Positions 10,289 to 21,853 of a stretch of 64,000 nt of DNA are shown piece after piece. Source of the DNA: Ichthyophis bannanicus (Eukaryota > Chordata > Amphibia > Gymnophiona > Ichthyophiidae); assembly GCA_033557465.1 (NCBI GenBank), contig CM066041.1, forward strand, positions 159,253,532-159,317,531, given 5' to 3'. The notes under the pieces were generated by a model. The model did not search any database, was not told the DNA's origin, and was given only the letters and a program-made list of their open reading frames with translations. The number at the start of each line of letters is the position of its first letter. The first letter of the stretch is position 1. The translations under genes were made by a program, and so were the position numbers.

Positions 10289-12241
10289 CTATGCCCCGGG
10301 AGTCAAAAGCTCGCCTAGGCTGTGCAGGAGCTGGCACTGGGGGCTTGGGGCTATTCTGCTTGCGGGGGCCCTGACCTGCTCCTTTGGCATGGTGGCCCCG
10401 CTGAGGGGTTGGAGGAGTCTGATAGTGCGGGTATCCTTGGTAAACCTAACCTTTTTCTCAGGTAGGGAGGCTTTTCCCCCAGGGCTTTCCTCCTGGGAAG
10501 GGTAGCAGTCTTCATGGAGAATCAAGTCCTTATAAGAAACTCAGACTATCTCCGCTGCTCTCTCTGCCATGGGTTTGCCAAAGAGATTCTCTCTTTGACA
10601 AGGGATATGGATGAGCTTGTCCTGCCCCCATTGCTCCAGATCTGAAGACTACAGCCATGCCAGGTGTTGGGTACAGATGCCCATGGCAGCTATCCTCACT
10701 ACTGACTTGAAGGCATCATAGTCCGCCCGAGTCAGCTACTTCGAGCACTCCCTGACAGCCTTGTCAGGTTCCAGAATCCCTGGAGGTGGTCATCCCCGAG
10801 GCCAGCACCAAACCCGGTAAGCTCTTCCTCAAGTCCCAAAAGGTAAATGCCTATATAGAGCTGGTAGGCTTGGATCCAGCAGGCAAGCATCGAGCCCTGG
10901 TAGCACTTCCTACCGAGGGCATGGGCCTCCCTGCCCAGGGTCACCAAAGAATGCGTCTTCTGACTTTTGAGCCGACACATGGCTGACTCCACTACCCTGG
11001 AGTTGTATAGCAATGACTGCTTCCTGAAGCCAGGGCCTCGCCAGACTCGGTACATCACATTGAGTCGACAGCATCTCCCACATGCTGAGGAGAAGTCTCT
11101 CGAGGATGGTGGGGAATCGTATTGGAGTCTCTAGTTCCTCCGGGCAAGGATCCTCTTCCAAATATGTGGAGATGGCCAGTGCCCTCAACATGTCCTGCAC
11201 AAAGTTGAATATGGTGTCAGGTGGTGACCGAGTCATCAGAGAGGATGGGTCCTAAAGGACATCGCAGTGTTTGTGGGTGTCTGGTGCTGTTTTGTCCTCA
11301 GACTCCCTGTCTGAGTAGTTGGTAGAGGATTCGGGGACGGGTGGGAGGGTCCGATGGACTACAGTGGTTTTGTGGTTGGAGCTGTGAGCACTCGCTCCTG
11401 AGGAGTGGAATGGTGATAGACACAACTGTCGAGGATTGCCCCGAGGCAGTGGGCTTACAAAAATTTGCTAGGCAACCGGGGAAGTCCTTGATGTCGAGGT
11501 CTGGGCGGATGCACCGGCAGAGCCAGGCATCAGCACCCCAAGACCACCATCCTGGTTTCCCACAGGTAGTGTTGTAGCCGTCGACCCAAAGGCCAGGGTT
11601 ACTGGGTCCAACATCAACATGGGAGTCCTCGAAGAGGATGGCCTCAGATGTCCAAATCCTTCCTGGGGACCTTGGTCGGCCGCTCTCACTCAGATCTTCT
11701 GATCCTCTGCATAGGCTGTGGAAACTAGCACTGGGCTTGCCCGCCTTGTCCAAGAGGAGTTTCTTGAGGATTTTTTCTTCTTCTACTCCTGCTCTGGGGA
11801 ACCCCTGTTGGAGGCCCCAGTCAGTGGCCAAGGGATCACTATGTGACTTCCAGGATTCAGATGGGGCTCTGGAGCATGGAGTCACTGGGGACTCCAGGGC
11901 AGACTCTGACCATTTGAAGATCTCCTGCTTCTGCTGACTGAGTTTGATGGCCTTAGTGGACATATTTCTGCAAAGGCTGCAGGCCTCCAGGTCATGGTCA
12001 GCTCCTAGACACCGGAGGCACAATTGCGTGTGTTGCTAAGGGACATATTTTTAGTGCACCAATTACACTTTTTAAAGCTGCTGGCTATCAGGGAAAAAGG
12101 TACCCTGGCAAGGTCGAAGACCCAAGGAGCGCCCAGCAGCTGGGAAAGAGGGCACGAAGCTGTGCCAGGGGAAAAACATACAAAAACATGACATGATGCC
12201 AGGGCAAGTAAACTCTGAGGCAGGAAAGGAACCAGTCGCAA
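10289..12241 (-). pseudogene. DIRS C Gag region
   Basis: The zinc-finger block starts at about 12075 (FKKCNWCTKNMSLSNTRNC) and, after a frameshift, continues MCLRCLGADHDLEACSLCRN at 11970-12023. This is the CxxC..CLxCLGxDHx4CxxC pattern shared by DIRS A and D. A Ser/Pro-rich middle follows, then the segment VVESAMCRLKSQKTHSL near 10960, collinear with DIRS D. At least four indels. Confidence 0.75.
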
Positions 12242-12299
12242 CCGGAGAAAATAAAAACACTTTACTGAGAAAATAAATCAACTTTTGCTGGGGAAATCA

Positions 12300-12496
12300 G
12301 AGATGCGTCTGGTGGGCTCTGCAGAAAAAAGGAGACTGAGCAAGATGGCACCCTTGGACAGGAATGGGAATCACACATGCATGTTGGCATCTATCAAAGG
12401 CTTTCTTTGAAAGCTGGGGAGATGCTTCCACAAGGGCTCAGTCGGCACCGCTGTCATCTATATGTGAGGACTGACTTCCTGCTTGTTCCTGGAGAA
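12300..12496 (-). repeat. DIRS C 5' inverted terminal repeat
   Basis: Includes GGAGACTGAGCAAGATGGCA, CAAAGGCTTTCTTTGAAAGC, and CATATGTGAGGACTGACTTCC in mutated form (CTATATGTGAGG), ending CCTGGAGAA. Matches the DIRS D right repeat at 25080-25267 throughout. Confidence 0.7.
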
Positions 12497-13076
12497 ATAG
12501 GTAGTATTATGCTCTCACCTCTTTTAAAAGAGGGGACAAATAACCCAAAACCCTACAGTTGATCAAACTAGCCTAACACAGAGTAAAAGAAGTCCCCTCA
12601 TGTAATGTCACACCATCCCATGAGAAGACTCCAAACTCTAGTTGTGAAGGAGCACAGCAAGAGCAGCCCATAACAAGGACTATCTTTCCAAGCAAGGTAG
12701 GTTAGTGCCTGAGCAGTATTGCTTGTAACCTCAGAAATTGCTCTGATTGGAGCCAGTATTATTGGGAGAGAAAGGGTTAAGGGCTTTGGATAAGCACACT
12801 CAGCTGGCTTCTGAATTTTGGTCTGTAAGTTCTCCAAAAGACAGTTATCTCAAAGAGGGTGAAACTGAACAAGGTCAAGATTGCAATGACTGCCTCTTTG
12901 CGAGGAAGTTCCCAAGAAACATGGACAAACATTGTGTCTCTTTCTTGAACCAGGCCATATGGGGGTTTCTGACCAAAGTAGTGTCACTTACCTCCATAAT
13001 GCAAGAGTTACCAGCCATTAGTTTGCCAGGCACTGTTATTCTTTCTTCTCCACCTTAAACTATAAAGGTGAAATTA
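12497..13076. other. Unassigned spacer between DIRS C and E
   Basis: No coding domain or repeat structure that I can name. The longest frame (12747-13058, 103 codons) has no recognisable motif. Confidence 0.5.
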
Positions 13077-13240
13077 GACTTACCTGCTAATTGTTGTTCC
13101 TTGAGGAACTCCAGTCCAGTCCTGCACCTCTTCCAGCAGCTTGGAGACTGAGTGTGTCATCTTTTGATGTCACCAATACTAATATCACCAGGACCACCCA
13201 CAAGCTCCAGTAATCTATTGAGAAAGCAGACTCACCGGAG
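13077..13240 (-). repeat. DIRS E 3' inverted terminal repeat
   Basis: Starts GGTGAAATTAGACTTACC and contains CACCTCTTCCAGCAGCTTGG and GATGTCACCAATAC. Its inverted partner is at about 28125-28280. Read outward on the minus strand, positions 13088-13096 spell CAGGTAAGT, a consensus splice donor. Confidence 0.7.
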
Positions 13241-13247
13241 CAACAAA

Positions 13248-13300
13248 TAAGTGAGCAAACATGCATAAGTGAGCAAACATGCATAAGTGAGCAAAAACTC
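13248..13300. repeat. 18-bp tandem repeat
   Basis: Three copies of ATAAGTGAGCAAACATGC (the last degenerate) between the 3' ITR and the ICR of DIRS E. Confidence 0.7.
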
Positions 13301-13544
13301 TAACCATACCTCCCCCACTGGAGAAGAGATTCTCCCTCCCCTCTGAAAGAGGATGCTTACCTGTAGCCCACACAGGGGACTGCAGCACCAAGCGTCAGAC
13401 AAATCCTTCTGGTCCACCGGGAACCTTATCCATCCCCCACACCACCGATCCGTCTCACCCACTCGACCGATCCGCAATCCAGGACCCCTTCCTTCAGGCC
13501 CCGGTCACAGAGCACCAGCACTTAGGGAGGGATCTGGGACTGGA

Positions 13545-13640
13545 CTGGAGTTCCTCAAGGAACAACAATTAGCAGGTAAGTCTAATTTCACCTACCTTAT
13601 CTCTCCAGTCCAGTCCCGCACCTCTGGGGATGTAAGAGTA
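13545..13640 (-). repeat. DIRS E ICR
   Basis: Contains GGAGTTCCTCAAGGAAC, then GCAGGTAAGTCTAATTTCAC, then CTTATCTCTCCAGTCCAG. It is the reverse complement of the right tip (..GGAG.ATAAGG) joined to the left tip (GGTGAAATTAGAC..). Confidence 0.65.
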
Positions 13641-13645
13641 ATAAA

Positions 13646-14588
13646 CTAATGGGAGGGACTTGCAATCACAGCCTGAAGCACTGCCAAACCAAAACAGGCA
13701 TCTCCTGCCACCTGCACATCCAGGCAATAATGCTTAGTAAAGGTAAGAAGTGAAGACCACGTCACTGCTCTGTAAATCTCAGCCAACGGAACCAAACTAT
13801 ACTCTGCCCAGGAGGCTGCCTGCACCCACGTAGAATGTGCCCACAGCCCTGCCAGGACTAGCTTACTCTTCAAAATGTAGGCAGTCGCAATTGCTTTTCT
13901 TATCCACCTCGAAATTGAGGCTTTTGCTGCCCCCGCCTCCCCTCTGCAGGGAACTCCCAAACAGCACAAAAAAAGGCAATCTGATTTGCGGAAGGATGCC
14001 GTCCTCTTCAAATAACGCCTCAGGGTCCACCACATATCGAGAAGGCGTGACTGCGGGTTGTCTGAGACACACAGATTCATAAGAAACGCTGAATCACCTT
14101 AGGCAAAAAGGTTGGCACCATCCGCAGTACCACCTTCTCCCTAGCAAAAGAAAGAAATGGCTCCTGGCAAGACAAAGCCTGCAACTCCGAAATGTGACAC
14201 GCAGAGCATATGGCTATGAGAAAAAATGCCTTGAGAGTGAAATCCTTCAAAGACGCATGGCCTAATGGCTCAAAGGGCTCTCCCCCGAGCACAGACACCA
14301 CCAAGTTAAGATCCCAAGTGGGAATAACCACCCTTCGTGGCAGGAGCAGATGGGCCACAACTCTGAGGAATCAGCCAATGTCCAGGTGCGTTCCCAGAAC
14401 CACCCGCTGTACCTTTCCTTGATAACAGGAGATCGCTGCCAACTGGACTCGCAGAGAACTAGCCTCCAGGCTCTTTTCAAACCCAGCCTACAAGAAAGCA
14501 AAGATGTCTGGAACCGATGCCATGAAAGGCCAAACCTGCTGATTGCCTCAGCACACCTCAAATATATGCCGTATTCTAATATATGCAA
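13646..14588 (-). pseudogene. DIRS E tyrosine recombinase
   Basis: The catalytic core is in two or more frames. IAICSACHISELQALSC stands where intact copies read ICSARRISEL, so Arg I is His. AHSTWVQAAS stands where they read AHSTRAQAAS, so the Arg of the HxxR box is Trp. The nucleophile context TKHYCLD is kept. The KASISRWIRKAIATAYIL segment matches DIRS F and H. Two lost catalytic residues plus frameshifts make it inactive. Confidence 0.8.
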
Positions 14589-14654
14589 GTGAGGAAGACA
14601 TTCTCCGTGCCTGTAACAACATTGAGATCACCGCCCCCAAGTAGCCTCTCTTTG

Positions 14655-15496
14655 TCAATCTTGTCCTCTCAAGGGCCATGCCGTAAATGAGAATCTACCT
14701 GTGGCATGCATACCAGCCCTTGGGTCAGCAGATCCCCCTCGAACCAGTGGGCGCCGTGGACAATCCACTGGAAGTCTCACTAGGTCGGCATACCACAGTC
14801 GTCTCAGCCAATCTGGAGTGATAAAAACAACCATTCCTCGATGAGCTTCTATCCTCTGCACCAGTCGACCTATCGGCGCCCACGGCGGAAAAACATAGGG
14901 AAGTCCCCCCGTGGGCCACTCCTGCACCAGGGCATCGAGAACCGCTGACATCCTCTCCTTGCACCTGCTAAAAAAAACAGCCCCCCCTTGGCAATCCTGC
15001 AGGTTGCCATGAGGTCCATGATCAGGGTGCCCCAGCAGCTTACTACCTGGCCGAACATCTCCTGATTGAGCACCCACTCTCCTGGATCAACACGCTCTCG
15101 GCTGAGATAATTCGCCATCACATTGTCGACTCCCGCTACGTGTGCAGCTGATAGTGCTTAGAGGTGCCTTTCTGCCCACTCCAACAGACCTTTGGCTTCC
15201 TCCTCCAGGATTGCACTGCCTGTGCCTCCTTGGTGGTTGATGTAAGCCACCATGGTTGTATTATCCAAAAGAACTCTTACCGCTTTCCTTTGCAACTGTG
15301 GCTAGGAACTCCAGAGAGCCAGACCTACCACCCACATCTCCAGCCTGTTGATCGACCAACCCACTTCCATAGAGTCCCATAGACCCTGAGCGAATTGGCC
15401 TTCACAATGGGCTCCCCAACCAGACAGATTCACATCGATCATCAACACGACCCATGGAGGTGCTTCCAAAGGCATTCCCCATTCCAGATTTTCCAC
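14655..15496 (-). pseudogene. DIRS E RNase H and methyltransferase-like segment
   Basis: RNase H remnants include IDVNLSGWGAHCEGQFAQGL and SINRLEMWVVGLAL. Then comes a segment with IMDLMATC, YVFPPWAPIGRLVQRIEAHR and PDWLRRLWYADLVRL. FPPW resembles the (D/N)PPW box of adenine methyltransferases and is intact here. The frame ends TAWPLRGQD just before the recombinase frame, as in DIRS F and H. Confidence 0.7.
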
Positions 15497-15689
15497 ACAA
15501 AGCCACCACCTGAGGTCACTTCTAGTCTCGTGGGGGGGGGGGGAGGGCAGACAAGTCTTTGGGACAAGGGCTGCGTCGCAGCAAGGCCCTCTTTAGAGGC
15601 CGCAATTGCACCCTCACCCAAAGCACCAGATCAAGCGTGGCTGCCATAGTCCCTAGTACCTGTAGGGAATGCGATGCCGTTGGTTGGTT

Positions 15690-16025
15690 CCTTCTTATTT
15701 ATTTTATTTATTTAGTATACATTTGTATACCGCTACTTTCAGCGATCAGCAGCGGTTTTGATTACAGATTGGAAATTGTCAAATCATGACAGGAAATTTT
15801 TGAGGTATAAACACATTGATTAGACAGGAAAGCACAGCACACAGAGAACTATTTTACAGGGAACATGGGCTATGGAGGGTTAAGTGGCTTGCCCAAGACC
15901 ACAAGGAGCACCTGTGGGACTAGAAACCCCAGTCCTTCCGGCCCAAGGTTGCTGTCCTCTAGTGGGATTTGAAGCCCTGACCTTCCGGCCCGAAGTACCT
16001 TGCCCCAACCACTAGGCCACTTCTG
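15690..16025 (-). mobile_element. tRNA/CORE-like SINE inside DIRS E
   Basis: Read on the minus strand: GTGGCCTAGTGGTTGGGGCA, GGGCTTCAAATCCC (B-box-like), CTTGTGGTCTTGGGCAAGCC, ACTTAACCCTCCAT, then a tail with GGTATACAAATGTATACTAA and an A/T-rich TAAATAAA end. The middle is duplicated (CCTTCCGGCCC occurs twice about 50 bp apart). It interrupts the RT-RNase H linker of DIRS E. Boundaries are approximate and no clean target duplication was seen. Confidence 0.65.
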
Positions 16026-16029
16026 CCGC

Positions 16030-16273
16030 AAAAACTGGTGCATTAGGGTCCAAAGCTCTTGGGCCCACTGTACCAGTAGGAAGACTCTCCCCACCCAGGT
16101 ATCAAAGCGGGCCCCCAAGTACTCGAGCTCCTGAGTTGAAACTAACCAACTTTTGGCCAAGTTGATGACCCAACCTAGACTTTGAAGGAACTGCACCACC
16201 CGGGCGGTAGCCCATTCGCTCTCCTCTCTGGATTTTGTCCAAATTAGCCAGTCTAGGTATGGATGCACCAGAA
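16030..16273 (-). pseudogene. DIRS E reverse transcriptase, 3' part
   Basis: Resumes exactly after the DIRS D left tip: HPYLDWLIWTKSREESEWA, then VVQFLQSLGWVINLAKSWLV and LEYLGARFDTWVGRVFLL. The catalytic box is YLDWL where active copies have YLDDWL, so one Asp codon is deleted. Collinear with the DIRS F and H RT. Confidence 0.85.
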
Positions 16274-16490
16274 AGCGTAGTTACTCACCTGTAACAGGAG
16301 TTCTCCGGGAACAGCAGGAATCAGTCCTCACATATGGGTGGTCAGCACCGACAGAGCCCTCACGGAAGCATCCCCCCAGCTTTCAAAGAAAGCCTTTGGG
16401 AGATGCCACCAGGCATGCGTGGTCCCCTTCCTGACCAAGGGTGCCATCTTGCTTAGTCAGATGACATAGCTAAAAAAAATGGCAAAAAAT
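16274..16490 (-). repeat. DIRS D 3' inverted terminal repeat
   Basis: Begins AGCGTAGTTACTCACC. Contains AGCTTTCAAAGAAAGCCTTT and AAGGGTGCCATCTTGCTTAG. Inverted partner of 25080-25267. Positions 16283-16291 read outward as CAGGTGAGT. Confidence 0.8.
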
Positions 16491-16540
16491 AAAAGATGGT
16501 AAAGGAGCAACTCCCAAAGGGAGGAGGGAGGGTTGTGAGG

Positions 16541-16640
16541 ACTGATTCCTGCTGTCCCTGGAGAACATCTGTTACAGGTGAGTAACTATACTTTCTCCGG
16601 GAACAAGCAGGAAGTCAGTCCTCACATATGGGACTCCCCA
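16541..16640 (-). repeat. DIRS D ICR
   Basis: Reverse complement of the joined tips: GGAGAACATCTGTTACAGGT, GAGTAACTATACT, TTCTCCGGGAACAAGCAGG. It differs from the tips by a few substitutions. Confidence 0.75.
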
Positions 16641-17745
16641 GCTACAAGGCTACCGAAGCCCATAGCAAAAAATAGGGGCTCCCTTATGGGGAGCCGCAAA
16701 CAGCAGTAAATTAGCCGTGTACACAGATCACAGTAGGACCCCGTGTCCATTGAAACCAGCACTCCAGTAGCCTGAACACAGAAGGGTCGGAGGGTAGGAG
16801 TTGCCTGAACCCCAAAATGTTTACGGAGCACAGCCTGACCAAAGGCACTGTCCCGTCGAGACTCTCTTTCCAGGTAGTAATGGGCTGCAAAGATATGGAC
16901 TGAAGACCAGGTGGCGGCCCGGCAGATGTCCACCATTGGGACCGAGCGCAAGTTTGCCACCGAAATCACCATGGCCCTGACACAGTGTGCCATGATGCAG
17001 CCTTCCAGCAGGAGCCTCACCTGCTCATAAGCAAGAGTACGCTTGGTCACCGCCTTTCCCAACCTACTGGGGTCATAGCAGATAAGCTGAGAAGCTTTCC
17101 GGTGGCCCAGAGTACATTGGATATAGAAGGACAAAGCCCTCTTACAGTCCAAGGTGTGGAGGACCATTGCCGCCCGACTGGAGTGAGGTCTGGGAAAGAA
17201 GGTGGGGAGCACTACTTCCTGGTTGAGATGGAAGGGCGACACTACCTTCGGAAGGAATTTGTGGTGCGTGTAAAGCACCACTCTGTTCTTGTAGAACCTG
17301 GTATAGGGTGCCTCTGCCACAAGGGCCTGAAGCTCGCTAACTCTGCGAGCAGAGGTAAGCACAACCAGGAAAACTACCTTCCAAGAGAGGTAATGAAGGT
17401 GGCAGGTAGCCAGAGGTTCGAAGGGCGAGTGAGCTGCCCCAACACTACGTTGCGGTCCCATTTGGTCACCGGAAGGCAAACCGGGGGCTTTGATAAGAGC
17501 AGGCCCCAAAGGAAACATGTCACCAACAGTTGGGCCGAAAGGGGCTTGCCATCCACCGGATAGTGGCATGCCACCAGGGCATTAAGGTGCACTCTGACAG
17601 AATTAGACTTGAGCCCGCATTGAGATAGGTGGAGAAGGTACTCTAACACCAGAGCCACCAAGCAGGAGAAAGGGTCAGCCCCGTGTTCAGTGCACCAAAC
17701 AGAGAACTTGCGCCATTTAAAGGTGTACACCTTTCTAGTAGACAC
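16622..17745 (-). pseudogene. DIRS D tyrosine recombinase
   Basis: Two overlapping frames. The N-terminal part MSTRKVYTFKWRKFSVWCTE and LEYLLHLSQCGLKSNSVRVH is the DNA-binding domain. A 315-residue frame carries the catalytic part: VLTSARRVSELQALVA (Arg I intact), MAHCVRAMVISVANL (HxxR intact), and HIFAAHYYLERESR with the Tyr nucleophile. Only one frame change separates the halves, so this is one of the better-preserved recombinases here. Confidence 0.85.
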
Positions 17746-17770
17746 TTTTCGAGAGGCCAGTAGAATGTCT

Positions 17771-18196
17771 TCAGATTGAGGGGCTAGTCATCCTCTCAAC
17801 AGCCACACTGTCAGCGACAGGGACCCCAGGTTGGGGTGCAGGAGAGAGCCCCCCTCCTGAGATAGGAGTCCCCAAGGGGATGGTGGTCTCCACCTTCAAC
17901 TGTAGAAGCAGCGGGAAACACGGTAGCCTGGGCCACCGAGGAGCTATCAGGATGAGCGAGGCCCTGTCACTGAGGGTCCTGAACAAGGTCTTGGCAATCA
18001 GCGGCGTAGGAGGGAAAGCGTACATGAGGCCTTCTGACCATGAGATCAGGAAGGCATCTGCTGCCCCATGGAGGGGTGGGCCTGCCAGGAGCAGAAACGG
18101 GGCAACTAAAAGTTGTCTGGGCTGGCGAACAGGTCCATCCCGGGTTCCCCCCGGTGCCAGAAAAGCCAACTGGCTACCTTGGGGTCCAGTTGCCAT
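17771..18196 (-). pseudogene. DIRS D methyltransferase-like segment
   Basis: Has MYAFPPTPLIAKTLFRTLSD and LILIAPRWPRLPCFPLLL. Same slot and blocks as the Dam-like domain of other DIRS elements, with PPT in place of PPW. The frame then runs toward the recombinase. Confidence 0.6.
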
Positions 18197-18219
18197 TTGT
18201 GCAGCTGGAGAACTCTGCT

Positions 18220-19681
18220 GAGCCTGTCAACCATCAGGTTGTCCTGGCCTGGCAGGTACACTGCCTGCAGGAGGATACCGTGTTGGATTTCATACTAGCA
18301 GAAGACCAGTGCCTCCTGACAAAGGTTACGAGACCTCATGCCCCCATGTTTGTTCACATAGAACATCACAACCTGGCTGTCCGTCTGGACCAGCACCAAC
18401 TGGTGATGCTGGTGATAACAGAAAACCTTCAGGGTTAGGTGTATGGCTCGGAGTTCTAGGAGATTGATCTGCTAGGTGCTTTCGTCTGGTGACTAGTTGC
18501 CCCGAGTACGGAGATCTCCGCAGTAGGCTCCCCAGCCGAGCAGGGAGGTGTCCGTGGTGAGGACCCTTGAAGGGCTTGGGGCCTGAAAAGGCATGCCTGC
18601 TTTGAGATGCTAGGGGGGACTGCCAACAGACCAGAGAATTAGCCAATTGCCGGGTCACAGAAACTCTGTCTCAGAGGCAGCCTGTGGCTTGAGACCACTG
18701 GTCCTGGAGACACCACTGCGCCGCTCTCATGTGGAGGTGAGCATCAGGGGTGACGTGGACCATGGAGGCCGTGTGCCTGAGGAGGCGCAGGAGAAGCCAA
18801 GCGGGCACTGAGGGATGGTACTGCATGTCCTGAGCCAGAGTTCTAAAATGAATGGCTCGGTCTCTGGGCAAGAAAGCCTTCGACTGGAGAGTGTCGATCT
18901 TTGCCCCAATGAACTCCAGGACATTGTGTCGGGAGGAGGTGAGACTTGGGGCAGTTTATGACAAACCTCAAGTGTTGTAGAATCTGGATGGTGCATGCAG
19001 TGGCCTGCTGTACCTCTGAGGCCATGCCTCCCTTTTAAGAGCAAGTCGTCCAGGTAGGGAAAGACGAAGACCTCCTGGAGCCAGAGGAAGGCGGCCACAA
19101 CCACCAGGCATTTTGTGAAACTCTTGGGGCAGAGGCTAGGCCAAAGGGGAGCACCCTGTACTGAAAGTGCCTGCCCCCACCACGAACCGCAGGTACTGCC
19201 TGTGGTTGGGGTGTATGAGGATGTGGGTATAAGCATCATTGAGGTCTAAGGAGCATAGCCAATCTCCCTACTGGAGGTATGGCAGCAAAGTTCCAATGGA
19301 GAGCATCTTGAACTTTTCCACCAGGAATTTGTTGAGGTTGCGCAGATCGAGGATGAGCCTTAGGCCCCCTGTCCTTTTTGGCACGAGGAAGTACCTGGAG
19401 TAGAACCCCTTGCCCTTGAGGTGATGGGGCACCGGTTCCACCGCTTTGTCCTTGAGAAGACTTGCCAACTCCTTCAGAAGGTGGTCCCGGTGGGAGGGAG
19501 ACCTGAGGGGATCTCCCAGGAAATAAGGGGGAGTTGTCTGATTCAGGTGGAGGAGGTAACCCTCCCTGACTACTCGAAGTGCCCAGGAATCAGTGGTGAT
19601 GGACATCCATCTCTGGGCATAGAGGGCCAGATGTCCCCCTGTGGGCTGCTGATCTCCTTGGGGTAGATAGTCTATGCTCAA
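18220..19681 (-). pseudogene. DIRS D reverse transcriptase-RNase H
   Basis: N-terminal frame 19268-19681: WALRVVREGYLLHLNQ, GFYSRYFLVPKRTGGLRLIL and EKFKMLSIGTLLPYLQ. The next part carries FVFPYLDDLLLKG near 19050, with the YLDD box intact. RNase H lies at 18220-18500 in broken frames, including the segment for the LVQTDSQVVMFYVNK-like strand. Several indels separate the pieces. Confidence 0.8.
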
Positions 19682-19749
19682 GGAGTCAAAAACTCCCCCT
19701 GCCTGGGCCAGAGTCTTCTGCTTATTCAGGACATGCCCATGTCCCTTGG

Positions 19750-21578
19750 CCTGCTGACCCTATTGGGGAGGCCTAATAAGGTGGGTAGTTTTGGTAGGCA
19801 GCTCCCTTCCTCAGGTAAAAGGACTTTTTACGCAAGCCCTTCTGTCGGGGAGGGGTAGCAGTCTTTTTTGAGAGCCTGTTCCTCGTCATGAATTTGATCT
19901 ACAGCTCAGCAGCGTTGTTGGTCATGGGTTTGCTAAAGAGATTCTCTCCTTGGCAGGGGACATCGACCAATTTGTTCTGAACCCACTGCAGCTAAGCTTT
20001 GTGGCATGCACCGATACCAACCGCTGCTACTTGAGCCACCAACTCAAACCCATCATAGGCCGCTCGAGACATGAATTTGGAGCATTCATAAATTGCTTTG
20101 GCCAGGTTCTTGAACCGCTAAAAGGGTTCCTCGGAAAGACCAGCTGATATCCCAGTGAGTTCCTTCACCAGGTCTCAGGTACATACCCATGTACAGCTGG
20201 TAGGCGTGGATGCGGCTGATGAGCATTGAGTCCTGGTAGCACTTTCTGCCGAGGGCATCCAGGGTGTGGGCCTCCCTGCAGGGGGCACCAAAGAGTGCAT
20301 CTTCTGGCTTTTCAGCCGATGCATGGCCGACTCCACCACCATGGAGTTATGCGGCAGCTGTGACTGTTGGAAGCCCGGGCTCCGGCGAACTCGATAGCCG
20401 GTGTCTCCCACATTCAGAGCATCAACCATTCCAGGATGAAAGGGATGGGCACCATGAACAATTCCCACAGAGGGGCCTCGTATTGGAGGATTTCCAACTC
20501 ATCTGTCAAGGGTCATCCTCTTACTCTGTCAGGAATGCCATGGCCATAGACATATCCTTGACAAAATCAAGGAAGCCCATATCCTTGGGCGGGGACCATC
20601 GTCGAGGCTCCAAGATGGGAGAGTCAGATGGGAAGTTGCGGTGGCAACAGATAATCGGGGGACTCCTCGTCCTCTATCTTGGACTTGTAGGAGGGCTGCT
20701 CCACAGGCTTTGGGGCTCCCAATGCCCTGCGGCCGGTGCCCATCAAACTTGCAGGGGATGACTGTGGTCCTGTCAAGCGGGACTCAGATCGCAACCTTGG
20801 CCGAGGATCTGCTTGGCCTCCGGGGACGTTTTGGACGTCGAGGGCCCGGTGGTAGGGGTGGATGAACCGGTCATGCTGGACAACAGCGCCCGCTGCTGGT
20901 CCATGAAAGCAGAGAAACTGCCCTCCAGGGCCATTGTGGATTCCAGACGAGGCGGCTACAAAGCCTTTGGCGTGGGCACCAAGGGACTCAGGCCTGATGC
21001 TGGCTCCCCCTAAGGGGAATCCTCGACGAGGATAGTGTCTGGGGATCGAGGCCGGTCTGCAGTCAGATCTTTCCAGGGGACCTTTGCAGGCCGCTCCATC
21101 TCAGACACCTTGGACTAACGTCTGACTTCGGGATCGGGCAGCACCCAGCCAGTCAGAACCGTCCAATGACACTGCCTTTGAGGGTTTCTTCTTCCTGGGT
21201 TCCCTCGAGGGATACCTCCTTTCTGAGGACCCACACAAGACTCTGGTTTGAAAGGCTCTGCCCGATATGTGGGGGCCTCAGACAAGGAAGCATTGGGGAC
21301 TCGGGGAAAAAATGATCATGCTGCTGCTGGTAGCTCTTGAGGGCCTTACTGGACATCCTCTTGCAGAGACCGCAGGCTGCCGGGTCGTGGTCTGGCCCAA
21401 GGCAGCGGAGACAGCAGTTGTGTGTGTCGGTCAAAGACATAATTTTGGAGCACCGATCACACTTCTTAAAGCCACTGGTAGCCATGGGGGGAAAAAAAGT
21501 ACCCCTGCGAGGTTGAAGACTCTCTGGGCTGCCAGTTGGAGAAAAAAGGCACGAAGAAGCCAGGAAAGAAACAAACAA
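19750..21578 (-). pseudogene. DIRS D Gag
   Basis: The zinc block at about 21355-21480 is complete: FKKCDRCSKIMSLTDTHNCC then LRCLGPDHDPAACGLCKRMS. A Ser/Pro-rich linker follows, and VVESAMHRLKSQKMHSL near 20320 is shared with DIRS C. The C-terminal part at 19850-20150 corresponds to the DIRS A/B Gag end. Broken in several places. Confidence 0.75.
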
Positions 21579-21853
21579 AAAACTACAAAAAGAGACCGAA
21601 CTCGATGCCGAGGCAACGAGGTCGTTGGTGGGAAGAGTACTGGTGCGATACCGGAGATTAATATAGTAACATAGTAAATGACGGCAGATAAAGACCAGTA
21701 TGGTCCATCTAGTCTGCCCAGTATGATGCCAAGAGTAGGTACACCTGCCGCTCCGTGCAGACCCCCCCCCCCCCTCCCCATGTCTTTGTCCAGGGGTGAT
21801 CCCGCCACTCCATTTAGGATACCCCTATATGTTAAGGAATTAGATGGTTCAGA

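Larger units (their letters stand above)
9514..12496 (-). mobile_element. DIRS C (family 1), 3'-truncated
   Basis: Minus-strand DIRS whose 5' ITR ends at 12496 (CTTGTTCCTGGAGAA). Gag and the first part of RT are present. RNase H, recombinase and 3' end are missing, and the sequence stops where the DIRS B 3' tip begins. The remainder is not visible on the other side of B. Numerous frameshifts. Confidence 0.8.

Noticed and set aside
15520..15545. G-run as a possible quadruplex regulatory site
   Set aside because: A homopolymer within decayed DIRS E RNase H. Nothing around it suggests a regulatory role.
16985..17563. 192-codon plus-strand frame
   Set aside because: Antisense shadow of the DIRS D recombinase, whose catalytic boxes are clear on the minus strand.
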